In this document: one piece after another, positions 45,411 through 53,909 of the stretch
Numbering within the stretch: the stretch's first letter is position 1
Layout of the letters: every line of letters starts with the position of its first letter
Origin: Thiocapsa bogorovii
Lineage (GTDB): Bacteria; Pseudomonadota; Gammaproteobacteria; Chromatiales; Chromatiaceae
Assembly: GCF_021228795.1 (NCBI RefSeq)
Contig: NZ_CP089309.1
Coordinates: 248,001 to 312,000 of the forward strand
Direction of reading: 5' to 3'
DNA length: 64,000 bases
Position numbers and translations under genes: made by a program
The notes under the pieces: model-generated
What the model was told of the DNA's origin: nothing
The model's database searches: none
The model's input: only the letters and a program-made list of their open reading frames with translations

Positions 45411-45784
45411 CCGTCCGACCGGCGCAACGGCGAGCTTGGAGCGCGACCGTGGCTTCGATCGGCGCGAACCAGCCCGTCCAGATAACGCCCGATCAGCTCG
45501 ACCGTCAAGACCTCCGCAGGGGCGTCGCCGCCGATCGCGAGCTTGCAGGTCAAGGCCAGAACCGTAATCCCGTGGACCCCGCCCCGGAGCGACTAGGCCG
45601 AGCGTCGCACCTCGGCCGGGCTCGCCCGCGGGTTCAAGGCCGCGATCGACTCCGCGACTTGGAGGAAGTCTGGATCGACGGCAAACCCGTGACCGGCGCG
45701 GTGCTTGCTAAGGAGCGTGCCGAGCGACACCGCATGGGCGCCGGTGCACAGCGCCCATGCGGCCGGCTTTCTGATCGGGGTCAT
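45407..45784 (-). pseudogene. Possible gene remnant with internal stop
   Basis: Read on the minus strand from ATG 45784, one frame gives MTPIRKPAAWALCTGAHAV, then GHGFAVDPDFLQVAESIAALNPRAS, a TAG at 45595-45593, and further protein-like text ITVLALTCKLAIGGDAPAEVLTVELIGRYLDGLVR to a stop at 45407, inside REP copy 2. The amino-acid composition looks coding on both sides of the stop. I do not recognise it. The 45411-45845 gap holds nothing else. Confidence 0.3.
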
Positions 45785-45845
45785 GTTTGAAACGGCCAGA
45801 ACGGCTAAGATTGGCGGCATCGCCAATCCACAAGGGGACACCTCG

Positions 45846-46262
45846 ATGACCTCGAGCCGCGGTCCGCGTCACGCCAAAACCGGCAAACCCATCGACAGTG
45901 CCAAGCTCGATCGCGTCGTCGCCGATGCCCGCAAGGCCAGCGAGGAGCGCGCCGCCGGCTATCGCGAGCAGGCACTGAAGCTCTACGACTGGGTCTGCGG
46001 CCGGTGTGCACGCACCTTCACCCGCGAGAACCTGCGCGAGCTCACCGTCCATCACAAGGACATGAACCACGACAACAACCCGCCCGACGGCAGCAACTGG
46101 GAGCTACTCTGCGTCTACTGCCACGACAACGAGCACCAAAAGTACGAGGAGCACCTTGCCGCCCTGGCCGGCGGCCGGGTCGCCAAACCGGGCGTGGCGG
46201 GAAAGCAGACGACACACAACCCCTTCGAAGGACTGGCCGATCTCCTGAAGAAAGACAGCTAA
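45846..46262 (+). CDS. YajD-type HNH endonuclease family protein
   Basis: A 138-residue protein with a complete HNH site: CGRCARTFTRENL, LTVHHKDMNHDNNPPDGSNWE, LLCVYCHDNEH. This gives two Cys-x2-Cys pairs and the His-His, Asn, His catalytic set. It matches the YajD family of small HNH proteins whose biological role is unknown. AAGGGGAC precedes the ATG at 45846. The TAA stop is the first three bases of inverted-repeat copy D1. Confidence 0.88.
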   Translation: MTSSRGPRHAKTGKPIDSAKLDRVVADARKASEERAAGYREQALKLYDWVCGRCARTFTRENLRELTVHHKDMNHDNNPPDGSNWELLCVYCHDNEHQKYEEHLAALAGGRVAKPGVAGKQTTHNPFEGLADLLKKDS

Positions 46263-46343
46263 ACCGCGTCATGCGTGATCCGTGAGATCTCGGGCGAGAG
46301 CGAAGTCAGCGAAACCAGCGAGCGCAGGAGCGGACGCGGTTTA
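46260..46343. repeat. 84-87 bp inverted-repeat element, copy D1
   Basis: An 84-base copy with perfect 11-base arms TAAACCGCGTC and GACGCGGTTTA. Its first three bases are the stop codon of the HNH gene. It is the first of three copies within a kilobase. Confidence 0.82.
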
Positions 46344-46510
46344 GGTTTTTCATTGATCGAGCGTGTTGGCGTGCGTATTCGCAGGTCGCTATACCGATAC
46401 CAAGCGCGCCGCTCGCTCGAAGGCACGCGAGATTGAGAACCCGTGTTCAACGGCGACGAGCTGGTGACATCTCGAAAGCCGATTACACTTGAAGAGGGTC
46501 TTCAATGACC

Positions 46511-46597
46511 GAAACCGCGTCGACTCCGACGCGCCCACATGCGCGCCGGACCGGCCAAAAAGCTGCGCCGGCTCATGCCACTCCAGGACGCGGTTTA
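46511..46597. repeat. 84-87 bp inverted-repeat element, copy D2
   Basis: An 87-base copy opening GAAACCGCGTC and closing GACGCGGTTTA; only the outermost base fails to pair. The left interior (GCGTCGACTCCGACGCGC) resembles copy A2. It lies in the leader of the universal stress gene, which starts 28 bases later. The 167 bases between D1 and D2 show nothing else. Confidence 0.78.
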
Positions 46598-46625
46598 GGT
46601 TTAGCTACAGCCAGCGAGGTTTGCG

Positions 46626-47096
46626 ATGGACAACCACGACTATCAACGCCTGTTGCTCGCGGTGGATTTCGAAAAGGAAAGCGAGCCGGTTGTCGCACGC
46701 GCGCAGCAGCTCAAAACGTTGCTGGGAGCGCGGCTTTTCCTGCTGCATGTCGTCGAGCACATACCGCCGACGATGGAGTACATGCCGGTCGGCTACGCCG
46801 GTGACGTCGCCGTCCCGGAAAACCTGGAACTGGAAGAAGAACTGCTGGCGATCGCCCGGCGCGAGCTCGATGCGCTGGGCGATCGCATGGATGTGCCGAT
46901 CGCGGACCGACTGGTTCGGATTGGTCCGACCGGGCGCACCATCGACGAGGTTGCCGGCGAGCAGAATATCGACCTCGTCGTCATCGGCAGCCGCGGACGG
47001 CATGGGTTCTTGGGGCTCTTCGGCTCCACGGCGCGCTCCGTGCTGCGCAACCCGACCTGCGACGTGCTGTGCGTGAAGATCGACGAGGCCGACTAA
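46626..47096 (+). CDS. Universal stress protein (UspA family)
   Basis: A 156-residue cytosolic protein with the ATP-binding-type signature: LLAVDFEKESEPVV at the start, LFLLHVVEHIPPTMEY, and the C-terminal VVIGSRGRHGFLGLFGSTARSVLRNPTCDVL, whose G-x2-G-x9-G-S/T pattern binds the nucleotide phosphates. GAGG sits seven bases before the ATG. It is flanked on both sides by inverted-repeat elements (D2 before, D3 after). Its TAA stop is the first codon of D3. Expected to be induced by starvation or stress. Confidence 0.92.
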   Translation: MDNHDYQRLLLAVDFEKESEPVVARAQQLKTLLGARLFLLHVVEHIPPTMEYMPVGYAGDVAVPENLELEEELLAIARRELDALGDRMDVPIADRLVRIGPTGRTIDEVAGEQNIDLVVIGSRGRHGFLGLFGSTARSVLRNPTCDVLCVKIDEAD

Positions 47097-47179
47097 ACCG
47101 CGGCCTGGGGTTCTTCATGAGCGTCTCGGGCGGAATGGGCCTTGGTCGGGATCTGCAACCTCGGCGCGGCCGCGGTTTA
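47094..47179. repeat. 84-87 bp inverted-repeat element, copy D3
   Basis: An 86-base copy with perfect 12-base arms TAAACCGCGGCC and GGCCGCGGTTTA. The arm differs from the usual GCGTC on both sides in a compensating way. Its first three bases are the universal-stress stop codon. Confidence 0.82.
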
Positions 47180-47241
47180 GGAGTCGGGGAGATTTAGACG
47201 CGTTGATCAGCAACCCGGCTCCGAGCGGTCCGCCCTTCGGT

Positions 47242-47471
47242 CTTAGGTGATTTCCACGAAACGGCATACCCGCTGTGGGTCGGGCTTCAGCCCGACAAAG
47301 GCGTTGCTGGATAGTGATATCGCCGAATCGGACTGAAGTCCGACCCACAGCCTGTCGGACTGAAGTCCTGCCTACAGTGCGGCTCTGGGACAGGGTTCTC
47401 CAGAAATCGCCTAAGGGCGAATAAATTCGCCCTTACACGGCGGTAGATCATTTCCCGGAAATCACCTTAGG
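47242..47471. repeat. Composite of small palindromic repeats
   Basis: Several hairpins stand together between uspA and pgpA. CTGTGGGTCGG (47273) and CCGACCCACAG (47340) flank two inner hairpins: GTCGGGCTTCAGCCCGAC and TCGGACTGAAGTCCGA. TGTCGGACTGAAGTCC then repeats the second. TAAGGGCGAATAAATTCGCCCTTA (47412-47435) is a perfect palindrome apart from AA at its centre. The ends carry TTAGGTGATTTCC and GGAAATCACCTTAGG, which are inverted copies, so the whole may be one mobile unit. No gene is present in 47180-47521. Confidence 0.65.
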
Positions 47472-47521
47472 TGTTGAGATCCTAGGGGTGATTGCCCCTG
47501 CAGTTGTTTGAACGGCTCCCT

Positions 47522-48040
47522 TCAGGTCGGTATCCACGCGGCGGCGAGTGCCACGAGGATGCCCGCCATCGCCCCGGCGATCAGGTCGTCGAGCATGATG
47601 CCGAGGCCGCCGGGCACCTTGCGGTCCGCCACGCTCACCGGCCAGGGTTTCCAGATATCGAAGAGCCGGAAGAGTGCAAAACCGGCGAGGATCCAGACCC
47701 ATCCGGCCGGTGCGGCGACCATGGTCAGGAGGAAGCCGACCCATTCGTCCCAGACGATCGCAGACGGGTCTTTGGAGTCCAGGTCGCGGGCCGTGCGGTC
47801 GCAGGCCCAGATCCCGATGACGGTGAAGAAGACCAGCAAGCCGACATAGAGTGGCCAGGCAAGCGTGCTCAGGAGCAGATAGAGCGGAATCGCGGCAAGC
47901 GTGCCGGCGGTTCCGGGCGCGCGTGGGGCCAGTCCCGAGCCGAAACCGAAAGCGATCCAATGATCGAGTCGTCGCGGATTAAAGCCGGACTGAAAGCCGC
48001 GTTGAGGCATGCCGTCAGGTGTTGTTCGCGAAGTGGTCAT
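47522..48040 (-). CDS. pgpA: Phosphatidylglycerophosphatase A
   Basis: Removes phosphate from PGP to yield phosphatidylglycerol in the inner membrane. The family sequences FGFGSGLAPRAPGTAGTLAAIP, IVWDEWVGFLLT and GIMLDDLIAGAMAGI are present, with four membrane segments. From ATG 48040 it is 172 residues, the same as E. coli PgpA, and overlaps thiL by 26 bases; a later ATG at 48010 would avoid the overlap. It is the last gene of the glyA-to-pgpA operon. Confidence 0.93.
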   Translation of the reverse strand: MTTSRTTPDGMPQRGFQSGFNPRRLDHWIAFGFGSGLAPRAPGTAGTLAAIPLYLLLSTLAWPLYVGLLVFFTVIGIWACDRTARDLDSKDPSAIVWDEWVGFLLTMVAAPAGWVWILAGFALFRLFDIWKPWPVSVADRKVPGGLGIMLDDLIAGAMAGILVALAAAWIPT

Positions 48041-48989
48041 AACCGGCACTCGAGAGGCGCATCGGGGCACCGTCAAGCCCCTTCAGGGACAACCCGGGTT
48101 CTGCATGGATGCGCCCGACGGCGGTCAGGGCGCAGCCGAGCCCATCCGCCATCGATGCGATCAGCCCTGTATGCTCGGACGGCGCGCAGAAACAGAGCTC
48201 GTAGTCGTCTCCGCTCGACAGCGGCAGCAACCAATCACCCTCGGATGCGATCCGGCTTGCGACGGCGGGAGACAGGGGCAAGGCCTCAAGGTCGAGCTCG
48301 GCCCCGACACCGGATGCCGCAAGGATGTGGCCGAGGTCCCCGGCTAGACCATCAGAGAGATCGATCATGGCGGTGGCGATCCCACGCAACGCCGAGCCGA
48401 GCTCGACGCGCGGGGCGGGGCGTTCCAGTCGCGCACGTAAGGCTTGATCGATCGGACCGCCCTCGCGCATGAGCCGGAGCGCCAACCCGGCATCGCCGAG
48501 GGTTCCGCTGACCCAAACGATGTCGCCGGGACGAGCGCCCTTGCGCCGCACCGCCGTGTCGGCGCGCACTACACCATGAACCTGCACGGTCACGCTCAAG
48601 GGACCGCGCGTGGTATCGCCACCCACCAAACGCACTCCATAGGCTCGGGCCAGGTCGCCGAAGCCGCGGGCGAATGCCGCGAGCCAGTCGTCGTCGCGCT
48701 CGGGCAGGGTCAAGGCCAACGTCGCCCAAGCGGGCGCAGCGCCCATCGCGGCCAGATCGCTCAGTCCGACGGCTAGGGATTTGTGTCCGATGGCCTCGGC
48801 AGCGCAGTCGTGAAAGAAGTGAATCCCGGCGACCAGGGTGTCGATGCTGACCGCCAGGCTCAGGCCGACGGGGACCTCGAGCAGTGCACAATCGTCGCCG
48901 ACGCCGAGCAGGACGTCGGAACGGGGCGCGCCCAGGTCGGCGAAAAAGCGGCCGATCAGGTCGAACTCGGAGCGCGATCCTTCATGCAT
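48015..48989 (-). CDS. thiL: Thiamine-monophosphate kinase
   Basis: Phosphorylates thiamine phosphate to thiamine pyrophosphate. The 324-residue protein opens EFDLIGRFFADLGAP and has the AIR-synthetase/ThiL fold landmarks GVGDDCALLEVP, AVSIDTLVAGIHF, KSLAVGLSDLAAMGA, RLVGGDTTRGP, TAMIDLSDGLAGDLGHIL and SGDDYELCF. These supply the metal-binding Asp residues. I begin at ATG 48989 (MHEGSRSE), since an upstream extension in the same frame is Arg-rich and unlike the family. It lies between nusB and pgpA, as is usual in gammaproteobacteria. Confidence 0.95.
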   Translation of the reverse strand: MHEGSRSEFDLIGRFFADLGAPRSDVLLGVGDDCALLEVPVGLSLAVSIDTLVAGIHFFHDCAAEAIGHKSLAVGLSDLAAMGAAPAWATLALTLPERDDDWLAAFARGFGDLARAYGVRLVGGDTTRGPLSVTVQVHGVVRADTAVRRKGARPGDIVWVSGTLGDAGLALRLMREGGPIDQALRARLERPAPRVELGSALRGIATAMIDLSDGLAGDLGHILAASGVGAELDLEALPLSPAVASRIASEGDWLLPLSSGDDYELCFCAPSEHTGLIASMADGLGCALTAVGRIHAEPGLSLKGLDGAPMRLSSAGYDHFANNT

Positions 48990-49113
48990 CGGCAGTGCCC
49001 GAAGGTCGGGTCGCGGTGGGGCGGGTCGGGTCGCTCGACCTGCCTCGACGCAACGTCGGATCAGCGTGCCGGACCCGCTGATGACCTGAAGAGGCCGGTG
49101 TCGCCATGCAGAC

Positions 49114-49611
49114 CTAGACCGGCCGACCCGACGCCGCCGCATGTGTGCGAGCGACCTTGTCGAGCACACCGTTGACGTATTTGTGCCCCTCGTGGGCGCC
49201 GAGCAGCTTGGTCAGCTCAACCGCCTCGTTGATGGCGACGCGATCCGGAACGGAGTCGGAGAAGAGGATCTCGAAGGCCCCAAGGCGCAGGATCGCGAGC
49301 TCGACCGGATCGACCTGACTGATGGGTCGATCGAGGACGCGGTCGAGCTGCGCATCGATTTCGGCGACATGGATCGGGACGCCTGTCAGCAGTTGATCCA
49401 ACAGCTCCATGTTGAAGTTGAACCGCTCCCTGGCATCGGGCGGCGCGGCGTCGTCCTCGTCCCCGTTCAGCGAGCCGGCAAGTGCATCGAGCCATTCGGG
49501 GTCATCGAGGAGATGGCGTTTGATCTCCATCGGGTCTTCGCCGGTCAGCCGCCATTGATAGAGCGCCAAGGCGGCATAGCGGCGTGACTGGCTGCGGGGG
49601 CTGATCGTCAT
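49114..49611 (-). CDS. nusB: Transcription antitermination factor NusB
   Basis: An all-helical RNA-binding protein that with NusE (S10) binds boxA of rRNA leaders. The 165-residue protein shows the typical opening SRRYAALALYQWRLTG, a middle LLDQLLTGVPIHVAEIDAQL, and the C-terminal LRLGAFEILFSDSVPDRVAINEAVELTKLLG then YVNGVLDKVAR. Its ATG shares a base with the stop of ribH (TGATG), so the two are translationally coupled. A 124-base gap separates it from thiL. Confidence 0.95.
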   Translation of the reverse strand: MTISPRSQSRRYAALALYQWRLTGEDPMEIKRHLLDDPEWLDALAGSLNGDEDDAAPPDARERFNFNMELLDQLLTGVPIHVAEIDAQLDRVLDRPISQVDPVELAILRLGAFEILFSDSVPDRVAINEAVELTKLLGAHEGHKYVNGVLDKVARTHAAASGRPV

Positions 49612-50081
49612 CAATCGAGCTGCCGCAAGAGGTCGACCATCTCGATGGCGGACATGGCCGCTTCGGCGCCTTTGTTGCCCGCCTTGGTGCCGGCACGCTC
49701 GATCGCCTGCTCGATGGTATCGACGGTCAGGACGCCGAAGGCGACCGGGATGGCGTATTTGAGGCTGACCTGGGCCATGCCCTTGACGCACTCCCCGGCG
49801 ACGTATTCGAAGTGGGGCGTGCCGCCGCGGATCACCGCACCCAGCGCCAGGATGGCGTCGAAGTTGCCCTTGGCGGCGATACGCTCGATGGTCACCGGCA
49901 TTTCGAAGGCACCCGGCACCCGCACGATGGTCAGCGCCTCATCGGCAGCACCGTGGCGCTTGAGTGTGTCGATAGCGCCTTTTTCGAGCGCCTCGACCAC
50001 GAAACTGTTCCAGCGCGACACCACCAGGCAGAAGCGTGCATTGTCGGCGCGCATGGCGCCCTCGATCGTCTTGATACTCAT
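49611..50081 (-). CDS. ribH: 6,7-dimethyl-8-ribityllumazine synthase
   Basis: Condenses the pyrimidine and dihydroxybutanone-phosphate precursors to lumazine in riboflavin synthesis; usually forms a pentamer or icosahedron. At 156 residues it has the signatures [56 protein letters not shown] and [27 protein letters not shown], including the active-site His in GGTPHFEYV and Arg/Lys at the end. It is overlapped by nusB and separated from ribBA by a repeat element. Confidence 0.96.
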   Translation of the reverse strand: MSIKTIEGAMRADNARFCLVVSRWNSFVVEALEKGAIDTLKRHGAADEALTIVRVPGAFEMPVTIERIAAKGNFDAILALGAVIRGGTPHFEYVAGECVKGMAQVSLKYAIPVAFGVLTVDTIEQAIERAGTKAGNKGAEAAMSAIEMVDLLRQLD

Positions 50082-50102
50082 CAGTTGGCTCGTCTCGATT
50101 CA

Positions 50103-50239
50103 AACCGCAAAGACGCAAGGGCGCGCAGGGTTTCAAACCGAAGTCTTGGAAGCTGTTCTCATCGACGAGGTGCCTGCCGGTTGTGCATTGCGACCTCGTC
50201 ATCCTTTGCGTTCCTTGCGTCCTCTGCGCCTTTGCGGTT
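50103..50239. repeat. AACCGCAAAG...CTTTGCGGTT inverted repeat inside the rib operon
   Basis: Ten-base perfect arms at 50103-50112 and 50230-50239. Inside, GACGCAAGG and CCTTGCGTC pair further, and a second hairpin (GACGAGGT / ACCTCGTC) sits at the centre. This looks like a widespread intergenic repeat of proteobacteria with AACCGCAAAGACGC ends. It fills most of the ribBA-ribH gap. Confidence 0.75.
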
Positions 50240-50269
50240 CGCACTCTCCGTCTCGGAATCCGCCCTGGC

Positions 50270-51415
50270 TCAGGTCGCTGGACCGCTCTCCGGCTTCCCG
50301 CCGGTGTACTCGACGACTTCCAAATCGAAGCCCGAGATGGCGTGCATCGCCTTGGGCGCACTCATGACGCGCATTTTACGCACGCCGATATCGGAGAGGA
50401 TTTGGGCGCCGATCCCGTAGGTCCGCAGGGCGTTGCGGTCTTGGCGGCGCGCGGGCACGACGTCGTCCTCGTCGTGGAGCTGAAAGTCCTTCAGACGCGC
50501 CAGCAGGTCGGCCGCACTGTCGCGGTTGCGCAGCACCACGATCACGCCCTCGCCCTCGGTCGCGACCTGCCGCATCACGTCCTGCAGCGGCCAACCGCAG
50601 GCGTTGTGACGCGTGCCGAAGAGGTCGCACAGGGTGTTCTGAAGGTGCACCCGGACCAGGGTCGGCCGTTCCGGACTGATCTCGCCCAAGGTCAAGGCGA
50701 GATGGATCTCGTTGTCGATACTATCCCGGTAGGCCACCAGGCGGAAGGTTCCGTGATCCGTGCGCAGCTCGCACTCGCACTCGCGCAAGACCGCTTTCTC
50801 GTGCCGAACCCGATAATGAATGAGGTCGGCGATGGTGCCGATCTTCAGCCCGTGTGTCTCGGCAAAGGCTTCTAGATCCGGACGACGCGCCATCGAGCCG
50901 TCCTCGTTCAGGATCTCGACGATCACCGCGGCGGGACTATAACCAGCAAGCCGGGCCAGGTCGCATCCGGCCTCGGTATGACCGGCACGCACCAAGACCC
51001 CGCCGGGTTGGGCCATGAGCGGGAAGATGTGTCCGGGTTGGACCAGATCCTTCGGCTGCGCATCCGGCGCGACCGCAGCTTGGATGGTCGTGGCTCGGTC
51101 GGCTGCCGAGATGCCCGTCGTCACGCCGCGCGCCGCCTCGATGGAAACGGTGAAGGCGGTCGAATGGGCAGCCTGATTATCGCTCACCATCATCGGCAGG
51201 CGCAGACGCTCGCAGTGCTCCTTGCTAAGTGTCAGACAGATGAGACCGCGCCCGTATTTGGCCATGAAGTTCACGGCCTCCGGGGTCACGCAATCGGCCG
51301 CCATGAGCAGATCACCCTCGTTCTCGCGATCCTCGTCGTCCATGATCACGACCATCCGCCCTTGACGGAGCTCTTCGATGATCTCTTCGATGCTGTGAAG
51401 CCCTGAATGTCCCAT
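50270..51415 (-). CDS. ribBA: 3,4-dihydroxy-2-butanone-4-phosphate synthase with degenerate GTP cyclohydrolase II-like domain
   Basis: The N-terminal 200 residues are an intact Rib[17 protein letters not shown] with the acidic metal site, [17 protein letters not shown], and [14 protein letters not shown]. It makes the four-carbon unit of riboflavin from ribulose 5-phosphate. The C-terminal half aligns with RibA, but the zinc/catalytic segment, which should read Cys-x10-Cys-x-Cys-Gly, is here [18 protein letters not shown]. One of the three Cys and the neighbouring Asp are missing, and the later YRQEGRG region is absent. So GTP cyclohydrolase II activity is unlikely; this matches the RibBX type of proteobacteria. 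The protein has 381 residues. Confidence 0.93.
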   Translation of the reverse strand: MGHSGLHSIEEIIEELRQGRMVVIMDDEDRENEGDLLMAADCVTPEAVNFMAKYGRGLICLTLSKEHCERLRLPMMVSDNQAAHSTAFTVSIEAARGVTTGISAADRATTIQAAVAPDAQPKDLVQPGHIFPLMAQPGGVLVRAGHTEAGCDLARLAGYSPAAVIVEILNEDGSMARRPDLEAFAETHGLKIGTIADLIHYRVRHEKAVLRECECELRTDHGTFRLVAYRDSIDNEIHLALTLGEISPERPTLVRVHLQNTLCDLFGTRHNACGWPLQDVMRQVATEGEGVIVVLRNRDSAADLLARLKDFQLHDEDDVVPARRQDRNALRTYGIGAQILSDIGVRKMRVMSAPKAMHAISGFDLEVVEYTGGKPESGPAT

Positions 51416-51490
51416 GACTCAAATGTCGTCCGAGCGAAAAGCCGGTTAGTTTAGCAAAGTCGGTGCCCAGAAACGCTCGACCACCATCGC

Positions 51491-52174
51491 TTAAGACGAT
51501 GAACCCGTGGATCGCACAAAGCCATGCTCGGCCAGAAAGGCCATCGTCAATCCGGGCGTCGCGCCGCTGGAGCCGGCCGCGGCATCGCCCAGCAGCAACC
51601 GTTCCAGATAGCGTGCGATCAGGTCCACCTCGAGGTTGACTCGGGTACCGCCGCGATAGCCGCCGATAATGGTCTCTGCGAGCGTATGGGGCACGATGTT
51701 GAGCTCGAAGACGGCGCCGTCCACCTGATTGACCGTCAGGCTGGTGCCGTCCACGCAGATGGAGCCCTTCGGCGCGATATAGCGTGCCAGCTCCGCCGGG
51801 GCCTGGATACGCAACCGCCAGGATCGCGCATCCTCGCGCTGCTCGATGATCTGCCCGACGCCGTCGACGTGACCGCTGACCAGGTGTCCGCCGAGCGGGG
51901 TCGCCAATGTGAGCGCCGGCTCAAGATTGACGGGGCTGCCGGGCGTGAGTGTGCCGAGCGTCGTGAGGGACAGGGTCTCGCGGGAGACATCCGCGGAGAA
52001 GCCGTGCGCATGGAGCTCGACTGCGGTCAGACAGACGCCGTTGACCGCGATGCTGTCGCCGAGCGCTGCGCTTGCAAGATCGAGCTTCCCGGCATCGATC
52101 GACAGGCGCACGTCGCCGCCGCGTGGCTCGAGCCGCTGGATGCGGCCGATGGATTGGATGATTCCGGTGAACAT
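51491..52174 (-). CDS. ribE: Riboflavin synthase, alpha chain
   Basis: Dismutates two lumazines to riboflavin; works as a trimer. Two internally repeated barrels can be seen: MFTGIIQSIGRI with LGDSIAVNGVCLTA, and the second with KGSICVDGTSLTVNQV. GHLVSGHVDGVGQI occupies the first-domain active site. The 227-residue length is slightly above usual owing to a Gly/Ser-rich tail. It lies between ribD and ribBA with gaps of 50 and 75 bases. Confidence 0.96.
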   Translation of the reverse strand: MFTGIIQSIGRIQRLEPRGGDVRLSIDAGKLDLASAALGDSIAVNGVCLTAVELHAHGFSADVSRETLSLTTLGTLTPGSPVNLEPALTLATPLGGHLVSGHVDGVGQIIEQREDARSWRLRIQAPAELARYIAPKGSICVDGTSLTVNQVDGAVFELNIVPHTLAETIIGGYRGGTRVNLEVDLIARYLERLLLGDAAAGSSGATPGLTMAFLAEHGFVRSTGSSS

Positions 52175-52224
52175 GTCGATGACGAGTGCCGAATAGTCTG
52201 AGTGGTGAGCGATGCCGGGCGGGC

Positions 52225-53391
52225 CTAACTCGGCGCGCTGGCGGTCGGCTCAGGGCGGGCCGTGATACGAAGATCTCGCCCGACGGAGCGCACATCGGTG
52301 ATCGCAAGCGGGATGCGATCGCGCATCCGATCGAGTCCGGGCAGGCGAAACAGACCGCGTCCAGCGTCGCCCATCAGGTGCGGAGCCAGGTAGATCAGAA
52401 TCTCGTCGACCAGACCTGCCGCGACGGCAGCCCCGGCGAGGGTCGGCCCGCTCTCCAGGAGCACCTCGTTGATCTCGCGCCGACCCAGCTCACTCAGAAG
52501 TGCACCGAGATCGACCTGCGCCGAGTCTCCCGGGCACAAATACACCTCGACACCTGCGCCCTTCAGCTCTGCCATCCGCCCGGGGTCGTCGACCGCGCCG
52601 ACGATTAGGGTCGTCCCGGCCAGGGTCAGGATGCGGGCACCGGGCGGGGTGCGCCAGCGGCTGTCGAGGACAACCCGCAGGGGCTGGCGAATCGTCTCGC
52701 CCGGACCCATCCCCGGCAAATCCTCCGTGCCGAGCCTTACGTTCAAACTCGGATCGTCCGCAAGCAGCGTTCCGATCCCGGTGAGGATCGCCGAGCTGCC
52801 GGCGCGAAGACGCTGAACGTCGCGGCGCGCCGCCTCGCTGGTAATCCATTGACTCTCGCCACTCGCCATCGCCGTACGCCCGTCCAGGCTCGCCGCGAGC
52901 TTGCATCGGACGTGGGGGCGGCCCTGCTCCATCCGCTTGATGAAACCCGGGTTGAGCGCGCGCGCCTCGGCCTCAAGCAGGCCGGTCTCGACCGCGACGC
53001 CGGCCTCGGCGAGCAATCGCAGACCGCGCCCCGCAACCAGCGGATTCGGGTCGACCATCGCGCAGACGACCCGCGCGACCCCGGCCTCCAGCAGGCCGTC
53101 TGTACAGGGGGGCGTGCGGCCTTGATGACAACAGGGCTCCAGCGTGACGTAGGCAGTCGCTTCGCGGGCGCGCTCGCCCGCCTCGGTCAAGGCATGACGC
53201 TCGGCATGCGGCTCGCCGGCCCGCCGATGCAGTCCCTCGCCGACGATGCGACCGTCGCGCACGATCACACAGCCGACACGCGGATTGGGGTCGGTCGTGA
53301 AACGCCCGAGCTCGGCGAGCTGAATGGCGCGCGCCATGTAAGCATGATCGGCACCCGGCCGCGTGGCACCGCTGGTCTCGACGTGGGACAC
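52225..53391 (-). CDS. ribD: Bifunctional diaminohydroxyphosphoribosylaminopyrimidine deaminase / reductase
   Basis: Performs the second and third steps of riboflavin synthesis. The N-terminal zinc deaminase has GEPHAERHALTEAG (His and Glu) and VTLEPCCHQGRTPPCTDGLL with the zinc cysteines. The C-terminal reductase shows CKLAASLDGRTAMASGESQWIT, ILTGIGTLLADDPSLNVR and LLESGPTLAGAAVAAGL. I use GTG 53391, giving 388 residues and starting five bases after the nrdR stop; TTG 53400 is an alternative overlapping it. The protein reaches YMARAIQLAELG at residues 18-29, as expected. Confidence 0.95.
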   Translation of the reverse strand: MSHVETSGATRPGADHAYMARAIQLAELGRFTTDPNPRVGCVIVRDGRIVGEGLHRRAGEPHAERHALTEAGERAREATAYVTLEPCCHQGRTPPCTDGLLEAGVARVVCAMVDPNPLVAGRGLRLLAEAGVAVETGLLEAEARALNPGFIKRMEQGRPHVRCKLAASLDGRTAMASGESQWITSEAARRDVQRLRAGSSAILTGIGTLLADDPSLNVRLGTEDLPGMGPGETIRQPLRVVLDSRWRTPPGARILTLAGTTLIVGAVDDPGRMAELKGAGVEVYLCPGDSAQVDLGALLSELGRREINEVLLESGPTLAGAAVAAGLVDEILIYLAPHLMGDAGRGLFRLPGLDRMRDRIPLAITDVRSVGRDLRITARPEPTASAPS

Positions 53392-53396
53392 GGACG

Positions 53397-53909
53397 TCAA
53401 GGCTTGAGCTCCAGCTCCTGAAGCAGATCCAACTGCTGACGCTTCACCTCGGGCGTGGGCTGCTGCTCGAGCCGCTCGATCTCTTCGCGGAAGGCGGCGA
53501 CATCCTCGAACTTTCGATACACCGATGCGAATCGCACGTAGGCGACCTGATCGAGCTGGCGCAGTTCCTCCATCACCAGCTCGCCGATGCGCAGGGCCGG
53601 GACCTCGCTCTCGCCGCTCGACATCAGCTTGCGCTGGATCCGCCACATGGCGCTGTCGATCTCGTCGGTACTGACCGGCCGCTTCTCGAGCGCCCGCATC
53701 ATCCCGGAGCGCAACTTGCGCCCGTCGAAGGGCGCGCGACTGCCGTCGCGTTTCACGACCCGCGGCAGGTTCAGCTCGGCCGTCTCGAAGGTCGTGAAGC
53801 GTTCGTGACAGACGACGCACTTGCGCCGCCTGCGCACCTGGTCACCCTCACCGGAAAGACGCGAGTCCACCACCTTGGTGTCCTGGGCGCCGCAGAAGGG
53901 GCAGCGCAT
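53397..53909 (-). CDS. nrdR: Transcriptional repressor NrdR
   Basis: A nucleotide-sensing repressor of ribonucleotide-reductase genes. The N-terminal zinc ribbon is [20 protein letters not shown] with [12 protein letters not shown], followed by an ATP-cone domain ([26 protein letters not shown] to [17 protein letters not shown]). At 170 residues it is normal length with a small Gln/Leu-rich tail. It follows glyA with no gap at all (TGA directly before ATG). No NrdR box was seen in the window. Confidence 0.96.
   Translation of the reverse strand: MRCPFCGAQDTKVVDSRLSGEGDQVRRRRKCVVCHERFTTFETAELNLPRVVKRDGSRAPFDGRKLRSGMMRALEKRPVSTDEIDSAMWRIQRKLMSSGESEVPALRIGELVMEELRQLDQVAYVRFASVYRKFEDVAAFREEIERLEQQPTPEVKRQQLDLLQELELKP

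Noticed and set aside
51416-53450. FMN riboswitch upstream of the riboflavin genes
   Set aside because: I looked in the short gaps before ribBA, ribE and ribD and before glyA; the conserved RFN stems are not there.
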